Source: Sulfurospirillum barnesii SES-3 (GTDB lineage: Bacteria; Campylobacterota; Campylobacteria; Campylobacterales; Sulfurospirillaceae). From it: a stretch of 64,000 nucleotides of DNA. The stretch spans positions 868,001-932,000 of the forward strand of contig NC_018002.1 in the NCBI RefSeq assembly GCF_000265295.1, written 5' to 3'. The notes beneath the pieces are model-generated. The model searched no databases, was not told the DNA's origin, and saw only the letters and a program-made list of their open reading frames with translations. The position numbers were made by a program, and so were the translations under genes. Numbering within the stretch: position 1 is the first letter of the stretch; each line of letters starts with the position of its first letter. Below are positions 37,542 to 46,425 of the stretch, one piece after another.

Positions 37542-38146
37542 TTGAGTTAATGGTGGCTGAAATTATTGGCACATTGGCATTTGCGCTCAGTGGTTTTTAT
37601 GTAGCAGTCAAAGAAAAACTTGATTTGCTTGGCGTTTTTATTGCCTCATTTTTAACAGCTCTTGGGGGTGGTTTGGTGCGAGATATGCTCTCCGATAGAG
37701 CGCCGTATACCTTTACCAATTTAATGCCAACCTTATTGGTTTTAGGGGTTGTCTTTTTTAGCATTGTTTTAAAATTGCACAAAAAAGATGAGATTGAAAA
37801 AAAGTTCTATTTTATTGTGAGTGACACCTTGGGTCTGGTCTCTTTTTCTATCTCAGGAGCATTGATTGGCTTACAAGCAGACTTTAACGTTTTTGGTGTG
37901 ATTTTGTTAGCGCTCATTACTGCTGTGGGCGGAGGCGTGGTACGCGATATTTTACTTAACCGTGTTCCTTTACTTTTGACCAGTGAGTTTTATGGTACGG
38001 TTTCCCTGTTGGTAGGGCTTATTTTATACTTGTTTGCACAATGGGATGTGAGTGGCTATTTGCCCTTGATGGCTGTCTTTGTTTTTGGTGTTGGCTTGAG
38101 GCTTTTGGCCTACTATAAACAGTGGAATTTACCTAAAATTGGGTAA
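37538..38146 (+). CDS. TRIC-family cation channel-like membrane protein
   Basis: Protein of 202 residues with about seven helices in two similar halves: LTALGGGLVRDMLSDRAP near residue 40 and LITAVGGGVVRDILLNRVP near residue 130. This repeated GGG-VRD signature defines UPF0126/TRIC-type channels. Physiological role unknown in this group. Overlaps ruvX by four bases. Confidence 0.9.
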   Translation: MIELMVAEIIGTLAFALSGFYVAVKEKLDLLGVFIASFLTALGGGLVRDMLSDRAPYTFTNLMPTLLVLGVVFFSIVLKLHKKDEIEKKFYFIVSDTLGLVSFSISGALIGLQADFNVFGVILLALITAVGGGVVRDILLNRVPLLLTSEFYGTVSLLVGLILYLFAQWDVSGYLPLMAVFVFGVGLRLLAYYKQWNLPKIG

Positions 38147-38158
38147 ATCTTTTTTCGC

Positions 38159-38164
38159 TATAAT
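38159..38164 (+). promoter_or_regulatory. Probable -10 box of argD
   Basis: TATAAT 22 bases upstream of the argD ATG; GAAGGAG (38174-38180) is the ribosome binding site. Confidence 0.55.
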
Positions 38165-38186
38165 TGCATTTTTGAAGGAGTAATCA

Positions 38187-39374
38187 ATGGATTTTGAATG
38201 TATGGATAAAGAGTATGTGTTGCAAACGTATGCACGTAATTATGTCAATTTTAAACACGGTGTGAATGCCACTCTTTTTGATGATAAGGGCAGGGATTAT
38301 ATTGATTTTACCAGTGGTATTGGTGTGGTGAGTGTGGGACATGGCAATCAACGATTGGCCGATGCAATTAGCGATCAAGCTCGAAATCTAATACATACCT
38401 CGAATATTTATTTGATTGAGCCACAAGCCAAACTCGCCAAAAAAATCAATGAACTCACAGGTTTTGATGTCGCTGTTTTCTTTGGCAATTCAGGGGCTGA
38501 AGCCAATGAGGGAGCCATTAAATTAGCCCGTAAATACGGTGAAAAAAAATTTGCTAAAAAACGCTATAAAGTCTTAACCTTAGAGCACTCTTTTCATGGA
38601 AGAACCATTACAACGGTAAAGGCTACGGGTCAAGAGAAGTTTCAACAAAGTGCTTTTGCTCCTTATCCTGAAGGATTCTCCTATACCAAAGCCATTGCTG
38701 ATTTATACCACAGCATTGATGATGAAACCGTAGCGGTGATGATAGAATTGGTTCAAGGCGAGGGTGGTGTAAAAGCATTTCCAAAAGCGGAAATTCAAGC
38801 CTTAGCTGCTTTTTTAAAAGAGAGAGAAATTTTACTCATCATTGATGAAGTGCAAACAGGTATTTTTAGAAGCGGTGAGTTTTTAGCCACCTCTTTGTAT
38901 GAGATTGAGCCTGATATTATCACCCTTGCCAAAGGTTTAGCAGGCGGTGTGCCTATTGGTGCGGTAGTCACCAAACACAAAGATATTTTTGAAGCGGGTG
39001 ATCATGGCAGCACCTTTGGAGGTAATTTTCTCTCAACCCGAGCAGGGCTTGAAGCTTTGACGATTTTAGATGAGTACAAGCAAAGTGGTATGCTAGATGA
39101 AGCACTCATTTATTTTGATGCTAAACTCAAAGCTTTAGCACAGGCGTTTCCTTTGTTATTTGAGAGCGTTGAGGGCTTGGGCTTAATGCGTGGAATTCGT
39201 TGTGCAAATGGGGATATTTTAGCTTCTATCGTTAAAAAGGCTTTTGAAAATGGTGTTTTGGTCTTAAAAGCAGGGAACAATACCCTCCGTTTTCTTCCTC
39301 CACTTACTATCTCTAAAGAGGAGATGAATGAGGGCTTTAAGCGTTTAGAAAGTGCGTGTAAAACGCTTGGCTAA
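38187..39374 (+). CDS. argD: Acetylornithine aminotransferase
   Basis: PLP-dependent class III aminotransferase of arginine synthesis (and possibly succinyl-diaminopimelate transamination). Motifs: VLQTYARNYVNFKHG, FGNSGAEANEGAIKLARKYG, LTLEHSFHGRT, LLIIDEVQTGIFRSGEF and the cofactor lysine in TLAKGLAGGVPIGA. The 395-residue length is standard. The MidA-like gene follows after three bases. Confidence 0.95.
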   Translation: MDFECMDKEYVLQTYARNYVNFKHGVNATLFDDKGRDYIDFTSGIGVVSVGHGNQRLADAISDQARNLIHTSNIYLIEPQAKLAKKINELTGFDVAVFFGNSGAEANEGAIKLARKYGEKKFAKKRYKVLTLEHSFHGRTITTVKATGQEKFQQSAFAPYPEGFSYTKAIADLYHSIDDETVAVMIELVQGEGGVKAFPKAEIQALAAFLKEREILLIIDEVQTGIFRSGEFLATSLYEIEPDIITLAKGLAGGVPIGAVVTKHKDIFEAGDHGSTFGGNFLSTRAGLEALTILDEYKQSGMLDEALIYFDAKLKALAQAFPLLFESVEGLGLMRGIRCANGDILASIVKKAFENGVLVLKAGNNTLRFLPPLTISKEEMNEGFKRLESACKTLG

Positions 39375-39377
39375 GCT

Positions 39378-40403
39378 TTGAAATTTAGTGACTATATGCA
39401 TGAGTGGCTCTATGGAAAAGAGGGCTACTACAGCAATATGCGAACCATCGGAAAAGAGGGCGATTTTTACACCGCTGTGAGTACGAGTATGTTCTTTGGT
39501 GGAAGCATTGCAAAACGTCTTCTTTCAAGCATTGAAGAGGGATTTTTAACATCAAAGACGTATGTGGTTGAAATTGGTGCGCATAAAGGGTATTTGTTAG
39601 CCGATATGATTCAGTTTATCTATACCCTCAAACCTGAATGGCTCAAAACATTGACGTTCGTTATTGTTGAGCCATTCTCTGCCAATCAAATCATGCAAAA
39701 AAAGTATTTTGAAGAGGCGTTTGGGGATGCAATAGAGCTTTTACATGTAAAGAACTTAGAAGAGCTTACATGTAAAGAAGCTTTTTTTGTTGCCAATGAG
39801 ATTTTTGATGCGTTTACGTGTGAAGTGATTTATGGAAATGAGATGCTTTTTATCGAAGAGGGAAAAGCGTTTTTTGCCGCTATGGATTCGTTTACATGTA
39901 AAAAAGCAGAAGCGTATGGTGTGAGCAAAGGAGAGCTTTGTTTAGGTTATGAATCTTTTGCAAAGGCTATGGCAAAGAGCGCAGAGCGTTTTGAATTTAT
40001 CACGTTTGATTATGGGGATAAAGAAGCAAGAGGAGATTTTTCTCTGAGAGTCTATGCCAAACATCAAACCTATCCTTTTTTTGGATTAACCAATTTGGTA
40101 GAGGAAAAACTTCGAGAACCACTCCTTTTTGATGCCCTGTTTCAAAAGAGCGATATAACGTATGATGTCACTTTTAGCCATCTTTTTCAAGCATTTGAAA
40201 GCTCTGGTATGAGGCTTTGTGCGTACAGTACACAGATGAAAGCTTTGGTTGATTTTGGACTCATTGAACTTTTAGAGCTTTTTGCCGACAAGGTATCGCC
40301 AAAGGTCTATGAGCAAGAAATGAATCGTATTAAAACACTGATAGATCCTTCCTTTATGGGCGAACGTTTTAAGATGGCCTGTTTTCGAAAAGAAAAAGCG
40401 TAA
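39378..40403 (+). CDS. SAM-dependent methyltransferase, MidA/NDUFAF7-like
   Basis: Protein of 341 residues of the MidA (DUF185) family, methyltransferases known in mitochondria as complex I assembly factor NDUFAF7. Motifs: MRTIGKEGDFYTAVSTSMFFG, VVEIGAHKGYLLADMI, FVIVEPFSANQ, FFVANEIFDAFTCEV. The likely start is TTG at 39378. Remarkably, three palindrome copies (39740, 39766, 39891) fall within 165 bases and encode LHVK, LTCK and FTCK. Target in this organism unknown; NuoD-like subunit is a guess. Confidence 0.85.
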   Translation: MKFSDYMHEWLYGKEGYYSNMRTIGKEGDFYTAVSTSMFFGGSIAKRLLSSIEEGFLTSKTYVVEIGAHKGYLLADMIQFIYTLKPEWLKTLTFVIVEPFSANQIMQKKYFEEAFGDAIELLHVKNLEELTCKEAFFVANEIFDAFTCEVIYGNEMLFIEEGKAFFAAMDSFTCKKAEAYGVSKGELCLGYESFAKAMAKSAERFEFITFDYGDKEARGDFSLRVYAKHQTYPFFGLTNLVEEKLREPLLFDALFQKSDITYDVTFSHLFQAFESSGMRLCAYSTQMKALVDFGLIELLELFADKVSPKVYEQEMNRIKTLIDPSFMGERFKMACFRKEKA

Positions 40404-40428
40404 CGCACACTTTAAGATTAGGTCGGTA

Positions 40429-40803
40429 TTAATGCCAAAGTTTTTGTGCTTTTTTTTGACCTTCAATGACTGCAACAGCAATAGCAAAACCATGATCGTG
40501 CGTGATAGAAAGTGCCATATCTGTAATGCCATAGGTTTCAATTAAATGGCGTGAAAGGGTAAACGAAGGTGCATTCTTTGCATCTTTATAGAGCTGTATA
40601 TCCATAAATCCACACGTTTCGCTAATGCCAATGCCTAAAGCTTTAGAAATGGCTTCTTTGGCTGCATAAAATCCAGCTGCCGTGGCATCGCTTTTAACTA
40701 AAGTAAGTTCTTGTGGAGATAAAAATTTTAAAAGCGCCTTGTCTCCAAAGCGCTCTTTGAGTTTAGAAATACGCTCAATGCTGACAATATCAACACCAAT
40801 CAT
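40429..40803 (-). CDS. acpS: Holo-[acyl-carrier-protein] synthase
   Basis: Transfers the phosphopantetheine arm from CoA to acyl carrier protein. Start MIGVDIVSIERISKL with catalytic Asp5, AGFYAAKEAISKALG with the metal-binding Glu, and SITHDHGFAIAVAV. Length 124. Its start overlaps the fliL stop by 4 bases. Confidence 0.95.
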   Translation of the reverse strand: MIGVDIVSIERISKLKERFGDKALLKFLSPQELTLVKSDATAAGFYAAKEAISKALGIGISETCGFMDIQLYKDAKNAPSFTLSRHLIETYGITDMALSITHDHGFAIAVAVIEGQKKAQKLWH

Positions 40804-41339
40804 TGAACGACAAAATCTGTAAAATAGATATTTTTAATGTAGCCATCGGAGAGGTTTTCATTAATTTTATCGAGCACTTCATCTTTGAGTTTATCTTTAC
40901 CTTTTATGGTGCTAATCTCTTCAAAGGTTTTTGATGAAAAAGTACGAATGATAATATCACGAATCAAAGATTTTTTATGGTCAATTTCGGGTTGTAATTT
41001 TGCATCACTGAGTTCTAAATCAATGGCTACTTTTAAAAAGCGGTTACCGCTTTCACTAAGCAAATTCACAACAAACTGTGCCATAGGGTACATAGGACCA
41101 ATCACCAAATGATCCGTTGAACGCTTGGGTGTCTTTTTTTTCTCGGTAGAAGTTGATTGTGTTTGTGGTGCAGCTGTTGTTACTTCTTCTTCATGACCAC
41201 CACTGAGCATTAAAAATGCCGCAGCACCACCACCAATCAACACAACAACCAAAAGAACGATGACAATGATAAGAACCATATTCCCTTTTGGTTTTTTTTC
41301 TACTGTTCCATCATTTTCTTCAGGTTTTTTACCAGCCAT
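40800..41339 (-). CDS. fliL: Flagellar basal-body protein FliL
   Basis: Inner-membrane protein (179 residues) associated with the flagellar stator. A short cytoplasmic charged N-terminus, one membrane helix (about 20-45, VLIIVIVLLVVVLIGGGAAAFLML), and a periplasmic stomatin-like domain with VIGPMYPMAQFVVNLLSESGNRFLKVAIDLELSD and IRDIIIRTFSSKTFEEI. AAGGA precedes the start; the TTTACATGTAAA copy at 41350-41361 lies directly upstream. Confidence 0.93.
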   Translation of the reverse strand: MAGKKPEENDGTVEKKPKGNMVLIIVIVLLVVVLIGGGAAAFLMLSGGHEEEVTTAAPQTQSTSTEKKKTPKRSTDHLVIGPMYPMAQFVVNLLSESGNRFLKVAIDLELSDAKLQPEIDHKKSLIRDIIIRTFSSKTFEEISTIKGKDKLKDEVLDKINENLSDGYIKNIYFTDFVVQ

Positions 41340-41349
41340 TTGTTATCCT

Positions 41350-41361
41350 TTTACATGTAAA
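41350..41361. repeat. TTTACATGTAAA upstream of fliL
   Basis: Perfect copy whose left end touches the AAGGA ribosome binding site of fliL (leftward reading), in the 62-base gap between radA and fliL. Confidence 0.8.
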
Positions 41362-41401
41362 TAGTCTATTTGGGTGTATATCGTTCAATTGGTTGAAAAA
41401 T

Positions 41402-42754
41402 TTACATCCATTCAATTAATTTGGAGACTTCATCAATAGCATAGCATTTTAAGTCATGAATTGTTTCAAGAGGCAGTGAGGGAACAACGGCTTTTTCAAA
41501 CTGCTGTGATTTTGCCTCTTTAAGGCGTAAATCAAGATTGAAAATATCTCGTACATCCCCAATCAAAGAGACTTCACCAATAAACACCGTATCTTTGCTA
41601 ATAGGACGATTTCGGTACGAGCTAATAATGGCAGCAATAATCGCTAAATCAGCCGATGTTTCGCTAATTTTAATGCCTCCTGCAATGTTGATAAAAACAT
41701 CGTATTGGTTAAAAGGAAGATCAAGTTTTCGCTCAAGAAGTGCTAAAAGCATGGTAAGACGGTTGAGTTCATATCCTGTAGCACTACGTTTTGGGTTAGG
41801 ATAGCCACTATCACTCACCAATGCTTGTACTTCCAACACAATAGGACGACTTCCTTCCATTAAAACCGTAATAGCCGAGCCTGCTTGTGCTTTGCCACGG
41901 GTAAAAAACTTTTTAGAAATATCTTTTGCACTTACCAGTCCTACTTTTGTCATTTCAAAAATGCCCACTTCGCTGGTAGTTCCAAAACGGTTTTTAAAGC
42001 CACGAAGCAGACGAAGTTCTCTTGAAGAGTCTCCTTCAAAATAAAGCACCGTATCGACCATGTGTTCAAGCACGCGAGGCCCTGCAATAGAGCCTTCTTT
42101 GGTAATGTGCCCAATGATAAAGGTAGCGATGTTTTTTTCTTTACCAAAACGCATGAGTTCAAACGTAATCTCTCTTACCTGTGAGACACTTCCAGGAGCT
42201 GAGGCAATTTTTTCACTGTAAATGGTTTGAATAGAGTCAATAATAAGGACTTCAAAGGCATGTTTTTCTAGCTCTTTAAAGATGGTATCAAGTCTGATTT
42301 CAGAGAGGAGATAAAGGTTGGGATAATTGCTATCGACACGGTTTGCACGCATTTTGATTTGGCTAGAGGACTCTTCGCCACTTACATAAAGAACTTTTTT
42401 CCCCTCACGAGCCAAATTACCCGCAATCTTAAGAAGCAAGGTTGATTTACCTACCCCTGGGCTTCCACCAATCAGCGTAAGGCTACCTTGAACAATACCT
42501 CCACCTAAAACGAGGTCTAATTCTGTATCTCCTGAGCTGAAACGCTCAATCTGTTCAAAACTCACTTCCGTAATAGGAATTGCGCTACCCTGCGTCGATG
42601 AGGGCTTAGAATTAATCTCTTTTAAAACCTCAATTTGGTTTTGTGAAAGCTCTATATATTCATCCCATGCACCACAATTTGGGCATTTTCCAAGCCATTT
42701 AGCACTTTGGTGTCCACAGGCTTGACACTCAAATAAAATCTGTTTTTTAGCCAT
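41402..42754 (-). CDS. radA: DNA repair protein RadA
   Basis: RecA-like branch-migration helicase in recombination. N-terminal zinc finger CQACGH...CPNC (residues 10-27), Walker [11 protein letters not shown] near residue 92, the RadA-specific KNRFG segment near 252, and a Lon-like C-terminal domain ([29 protein letters not shown]). Length 450. Overlaps ftsY by 8 bases; the radA-ftsY pair is conserved in C. jejuni. Confidence 0.96.
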   Translation of the reverse strand: MAKKQILFECQACGHQSAKWLGKCPNCGAWDEYIELSQNQIEVLKEINSKPSSTQGSAIPITEVSFEQIERFSSGDTELDLVLGGGIVQGSLTLIGGSPGVGKSTLLLKIAGNLAREGKKVLYVSGEESSSQIKMRANRVDSNYPNLYLLSEIRLDTIFKELEKHAFEVLIIDSIQTIYSEKIASAPGSVSQVREITFELMRFGKEKNIATFIIGHITKEGSIAGPRVLEHMVDTVLYFEGDSSRELRLLRGFKNRFGTTSEVGIFEMTKVGLVSAKDISKKFFTRGKAQAGSAITVLMEGSRPIVLEVQALVSDSGYPNPKRSATGYELNRLTMLLALLERKLDLPFNQYDVFINIAGGIKISETSADLAIIAAIISSYRNRPISKDTVFIGEVSLIGDVRDIFNLDLRLKEAKSQQFEKAVVPSLPLETIHDLKCYAIDEVSKLIEWM

Positions 42755-43631
42755 TGACGTTGGTAAAAATGGAATCTAGTATGGTATCAATATAATCATC
42801 AGCATTAAAAACGATTAAATCATCGCGTCCTTCACCGACACCCACATACAAAATAGGCAGTTGTAAAGCTTTTGCAATGCCAAAAAGTGAACCACCTTTC
42901 GCGGTGCCATCCAGTTTGGTAATAATAATGCCATCAATGTTTATCATTTCATGAAAGGCTTTGGCTTGATTAATCGCAGAGCTTCCTTGTGTGCCATCTA
43001 AGATAAGAATCTTACGATGCGGTGCTCCACTGAGCGCTTTATCGCAAATGCGGACAATTTTTTTCAATTCATTGGAGAGATTGACTTGATTGTGCAATCG
43101 TCCTGCGGTGTCAATAATCACATGGTCAATTTTTTTAGCGACAGCTGAACTAATCGTATCGTAAGCAACCGCAGAGGGATCATGCCCTTGTTGGGTATAA
43201 ATGATACCCACATCAATTTTTTCAGCCCAGCTTTTTAGTTGCTCAATCGCTGCTGCTCTAAAGGTATCTGCAGCACCTAAAAGGACACTTTGATGCTCTT
43301 TTTTATAGGTCTGTGCCAGTTTGGCAATCGTTGTGGTTTTTCCTGCTCCATTAACACCAATAATAAGCTCAACAAATGGTTTTTGTGATGAAAGGATAGG
43401 CGCATTTTCATACATAAAGTACGATTGAAGGACACGTTTAACATCAGAACGCACAAGCATTTGGGAGGGAGGCAAGTAATAAATAATTTCCTCAACCAAT
43501 TCGTAAGGAATATCTGATTCAATCAGAATCTCTTCTAAAAGGGTTTTGTCAATTTTTTCAACCTTTTCAGGCAAAATCTCTTTAATAGCCCCTAAGGTTT
43601 TACCCAGTCCTTTTTTAATAAAACTAAACAT
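42747..43631 (-). CDS. ftsY: Signal recognition particle receptor FtsY
   Basis: SRP-type GTPase docking ribosome-nascent chains at the membrane. NG-domain motifs: [15 protein letters not shown] (G1), [33 protein letters not shown] and [12 protein letters not shown]. The 294-residue protein lacks a long acidic A domain, common in this phylum. Its start base overlaps the stop of the upstream thioredoxin gene. Confidence 0.96.
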   Translation of the reverse strand: MFSFIKKGLGKTLGAIKEILPEKVEKIDKTLLEEILIESDIPYELVEEIIYYLPPSQMLVRSDVKRVLQSYFMYENAPILSSQKPFVELIIGVNGAGKTTTIAKLAQTYKKEHQSVLLGAADTFRAAAIEQLKSWAEKIDVGIIYTQQGHDPSAVAYDTISSAVAKKIDHVIIDTAGRLHNQVNLSNELKKIVRICDKALSGAPHRKILILDGTQGSSAINQAKAFHEMINIDGIIITKLDGTAKGGSLFGIAKALQLPILYVGVGEGRDDLIVFNADDYIDTILDSIFTNVNG

Positions 43632-44182
43632 TAGAGCACTTTTTTAATGTCAGCATCAATCATCTCTTCAGGAATTGCACCAACATAATGCGTCGAATAG
43701 TTGCCATTTCTATCATAAAGAAACATAAAAGGAATATTTTTAACGCCACCCACATTTTTTGCAAATTCGAAGTTTTCAGGACCATTGGTAATGATGTAAT
43801 TAATCGCATTAAATTTGATAAAACTTTGAATTTCTTCATTGGATTTATTCTCTTCTAAAAGAACACTAATGATGACAAAATGCTCTTTGTATTTTTCTTG
43901 AAGATTAATGAGGTGTGGAATTTCAGCTTTGCATGGTGGGCACCACGTGGTAAAAAAATTGACTAAAACAACTTTATTTTCAAAACCTGAAAAGGTAAAT
44001 CCTTTTTCTGTGGGATTGGCTTGAATACTCTTTCCATAAACGTCTTGAAGTGTTATTTTCTCACGTTTAAGTGTTTGAGGTGAGCTCATATTTTTATCTT
44101 CATCTTTTCTTTTTTTGTCGGAAGAACATCCTTGAAAAAAGAGGATGGAGCATGAGACAAACAGTGTGAGCCAAAACTTCAT
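43631..44182 (-). CDS. TlpA/ResA-like thioredoxin lipoprotein
   Basis: Lipoprotein of 183 residues with lipobox FFQGC (lipidated Cys19) and a periplasmic thioredoxin fold with the redox motif WCPPC (about residue 80) inside [21 protein letters not shown], and a cis-Pro region [13 protein letters not shown]. Likely reduces disulfides, for instance for cytochrome c maturation; the partner is not evident. RBS AAGGA; an apparent promoter lies in the 54-base divergent gap to ygfA. Confidence 0.9.
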   Translation of the reverse strand: MKFWLTLFVSCSILFFQGCSSDKKRKDEDKNMSSPQTLKREKITLQDVYGKSIQANPTEKGFTFSGFENKVVLVNFFTTWCPPCKAEIPHLINLQEKYKEHFVIISVLLEENKSNEEIQSFIKFNAINYIITNGPENFEFAKNVGGVKNIPFMFLYDRNGNYSTHYVGAIPEEMIDADIKKVL

Positions 44183-44236
44183 TATAATCCTTTTTTATAG
44201 TAAAATAAGTATGATTGTATTCAAAGAAGGCTTAAA

Positions 44237-44905
44237 ATGACAACAATGAAAAAAATTAAGTTTGAAACAAAATCAGAATTTCGGGCATTTGCTAGGGAAA
44301 AATTAGCCTCTCTTCCTCCTGCTTATGCACGTGATAAAAAGATGCAACGTATGCTTTTTGATTTGATTTGTCACACAAAAGTTCGCTCACTTTTACTCTA
44401 TGTTTCATTGCCTATAGAAGTCTCTACAAACGGACTTATCGCTACATGTAGACGTAAAAAACTGAAGGTCTATGTTCCATTTATGGAAGGTATTAGTTTC
44501 AAGATGGTAGAATGGAGATTGCCTTTAGAAAAAAAAAGATTTAACATTAAAGAGCCTAAAAACTCTTTGGCTGTTAAACCAAAAATTGATTTTGCCATAG
44601 TGCCTGTCATTGGGGTTGATGGGGCACTTAAGAGAATTGGTTTTGGAAAAGGGATGTATGATCGTTTTTTTGCATCACTCAAACCAAAACCTCCAGTAGC
44701 CTTTGTTCAAAAGGAGTTTTGCATGACACCAACTCATTTGTCTGAAGCGCACGATATTGGAGCAGATATTTATTTAACCCCAAATAAAACTATTATTAAA
44801 AGAGGGAAAAATGGTTCTAGAGTCATTAGCCGTTGGAGGAGCCGCCGTAGTGAGCGGCGTTGCGGGGTTTTTTATCGCAAAAAAGATGGAAGTTGCCAAC
44901 TATGA
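44237..44905 (+). CDS. 5-formyltetrahydrofolate cyclo-ligase, with overlapping C-terminal tail
   Basis: ATP-dependent enzyme turning 5-formyl- into 5,10-methenyl-tetrahydrofolate. Recognised by KSEFRAFAREKLASLPP, LLLYVSLPIEVSTNGLI, VPVIGVDGALKRIGFGKGMYDRFFA. Relatives usually end soon after the YLTPNKTII segment (about 190-195 residues), but here the frame continues for about 28 more codons into rny, giving an Arg/Ser-rich tail (residues about 192-222). The 95-base overlap is long; the tail may be incidental to the rny start. Confidence 0.88.
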   Translation: MTTMKKIKFETKSEFRAFAREKLASLPPAYARDKKMQRMLFDLICHTKVRSLLLYVSLPIEVSTNGLIATCRRKKLKVYVPFMEGISFKMVEWRLPLEKKRFNIKEPKNSLAVKPKIDFAIVPVIGVDGALKRIGFGKGMYDRFFASLKPKPPVAFVQKEFCMTPTHLSEAHDIGADIYLTPNKTIIKRGKNGSRVISRWRSRRSERRCGVFYRKKDGSCQL

Positions 44906-46367
44906 AATTCATATAGCACAAGCCAAAGCCAAAGCCAAAGCCATTGAGCATGAAGCAGAGTTGGTCTTAAGTAACAGCAATATTAAAATTAAAGAAGCGG
45001 AGCTTGAAGCCAAGCGTAAATACGAAGACAGGACGATTGCTCTTAAAAAAGAGCATTCAGAGAAGATGCTTGAGCTTGAGAAAAAAGAGCGTGGATATAA
45101 GGATGAGTTGAAGAAAATCACCAAAGAGCGTGAAGAGATTCAAACCATACAAAACAGTGCTAATTCCTTATTTGAAGAGGGTAGAAATCTGCAAGAGATG
45201 TATCGTGCAAAAGTGGACGAGGCGCTTTTAGTGCTTGAACGCTCTTCTGGTTTAACACAAAATGAAGCCAAAGAGATTGTTTTAGCCAAAGTAGAAGAGC
45301 AATCACGTGCGGAAATTGCCCATACGGTAAGACGTTTAGAAGAAGAAGCCAAACAGGATATTAAACGCCGTGTTAACTACATTTTAGCACAGGCGACAAC
45401 TCGTTTTGCAGGTGAGTTTGCTGCTGAGCGTTTGATTAATGTGGTCAATATTAAAGATGATGAGCTTAAGGGTCGTATTATCGGGAAAGAGGGTCGAAAC
45501 ATTAAGACCTTAGAGATGCTTTTGGGCGTTGATATTATTATTGACGATACGCCAAATGCCATTATTTTAAGTAGCTTTAACCTTTACCGTCGTGCGATTG
45601 CAACCAAAGTCATTGAGCTTTTGGTGCAAGATGGAAGAATTCAGCCAGCACGCATTGAGGGAATTTATGAGAAAGTTAAAGATGAGTTTGACCATAGTTT
45701 AATGGAAGAGGGTGAGAATATCGTTATTGATTTGGGGCTGACTAAGGTTCATCCAGAGCTTGTGAAGTTGATTGGTCGTCTAAAATTTCGTGCCAGTTAT
45801 GGTCAAAATGCACTGGGACACTCTTTGGAAGTGGCGCATCTTGCAGGCATTATTGCGGCTGAAACAGGAGGCGATGTCCTTTTAGCCAGACGAGCAGGTA
45901 TTTTACATGATATTGGTAAAGCCTTGACGCATGAAACAGCGGGGAGTCACGTTGATTTGGGGGCAGAAATTTGCCGTCGATACAAAGAACATGATGTGGT
46001 TATTAACGCTATTTATGCGCACCATGGGCATGAAGAGCCAACCTCTGTTGAATCTGCTGCTGTGTGTGCTGCTGATACACTCTCAGCTGCTCGTCCAGGA
46101 GCTCGTCGAGAGGTTTTAGAGAGCTTTTTAAAACGGGTTCAAGATATTGAAGATATTGCGAAAAGCAAGCCAGGTATTAAACAAGTGTATGCCATTAATG
46201 CAGGTCGAGAGATTCGCGTGATTGCGAATGCTAAGCTTATCAATGATGATGAAGCCGTCTTGCTTGCCAAAGAGATTGCTCAGGAGATTGAGAGTAAAGT
46301 ACAATATCCTGGTGAAATCAAGGTAAATGTCATTCGAGAGCTTCGTGCTATTGATTTTGCACGCTAA
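44811..46367 (+). CDS. rny: Ribonuclease Y
   Basis: Membrane-anchored endoribonuclease initiating mRNA decay. A membrane helix (about 5-25, VGGAAVVSGVAGFFIAKKM), a long coiled coil (about 30-200, rich in Glu/Lys/Ala), a KH domain (GRIIGKEGRNIKTLEMLLGVDIIIDDTP) and an HD domain with HDIGKAL near residue 370. Length 518. GAGGG precedes the ATG, which lies inside the 3' end of ygfA in another frame. The gene ends in a strong terminator. Confidence 0.96.
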   Translation: MVLESLAVGGAAVVSGVAGFFIAKKMEVANYEIHIAQAKAKAKAIEHEAELVLSNSNIKIKEAELEAKRKYEDRTIALKKEHSEKMLELEKKERGYKDELKKITKEREEIQTIQNSANSLFEEGRNLQEMYRAKVDEALLVLERSSGLTQNEAKEIVLAKVEEQSRAEIAHTVRRLEEEAKQDIKRRVNYILAQATTRFAGEFAAERLINVVNIKDDELKGRIIGKEGRNIKTLEMLLGVDIIIDDTPNAIILSSFNLYRRAIATKVIELLVQDGRIQPARIEGIYEKVKDEFDHSLMEEGENIVIDLGLTKVHPELVKLIGRLKFRASYGQNALGHSLEVAHLAGIIAAETGGDVLLARRAGILHDIGKALTHETAGSHVDLGAEICRRYKEHDVVINAIYAHHGHEEPTSVESAAVCAADTLSAARPGARREVLESFLKRVQDIEDIAKSKPGIKQVYAINAGREIRVIANAKLINDDEAVLLAKEIAQEIESKVQYPGEIKVNVIRELRAIDFAR

Positions 46368-46375
46368 TTGTTTTT

Positions 46376-46412
46376 ACATGTAGAGGGTTATCCCTCTACA
46401 TGACTGCTTTTT
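46376..46412 (+). terminator. rny terminator
   Basis: Stem ACATGTAGAGGG at 46376-46387 with CCCTCTACATG at 46392-46402, loop TTAT, then a T-rich run to 46412. The 5' arm begins with a near-copy of the palindrome (TTTACATGTAGA). Confidence 0.85.
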
Positions 46413-46425
46413 TGATGGAAATTTA

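Noticed and set aside
44183-44236. Riboswitch upstream of ygfA or the thioredoxin gene
   Set aside because: The 54-base divergent gap is too short and shows only promoter-like TACAAT and ribosome binding sites.
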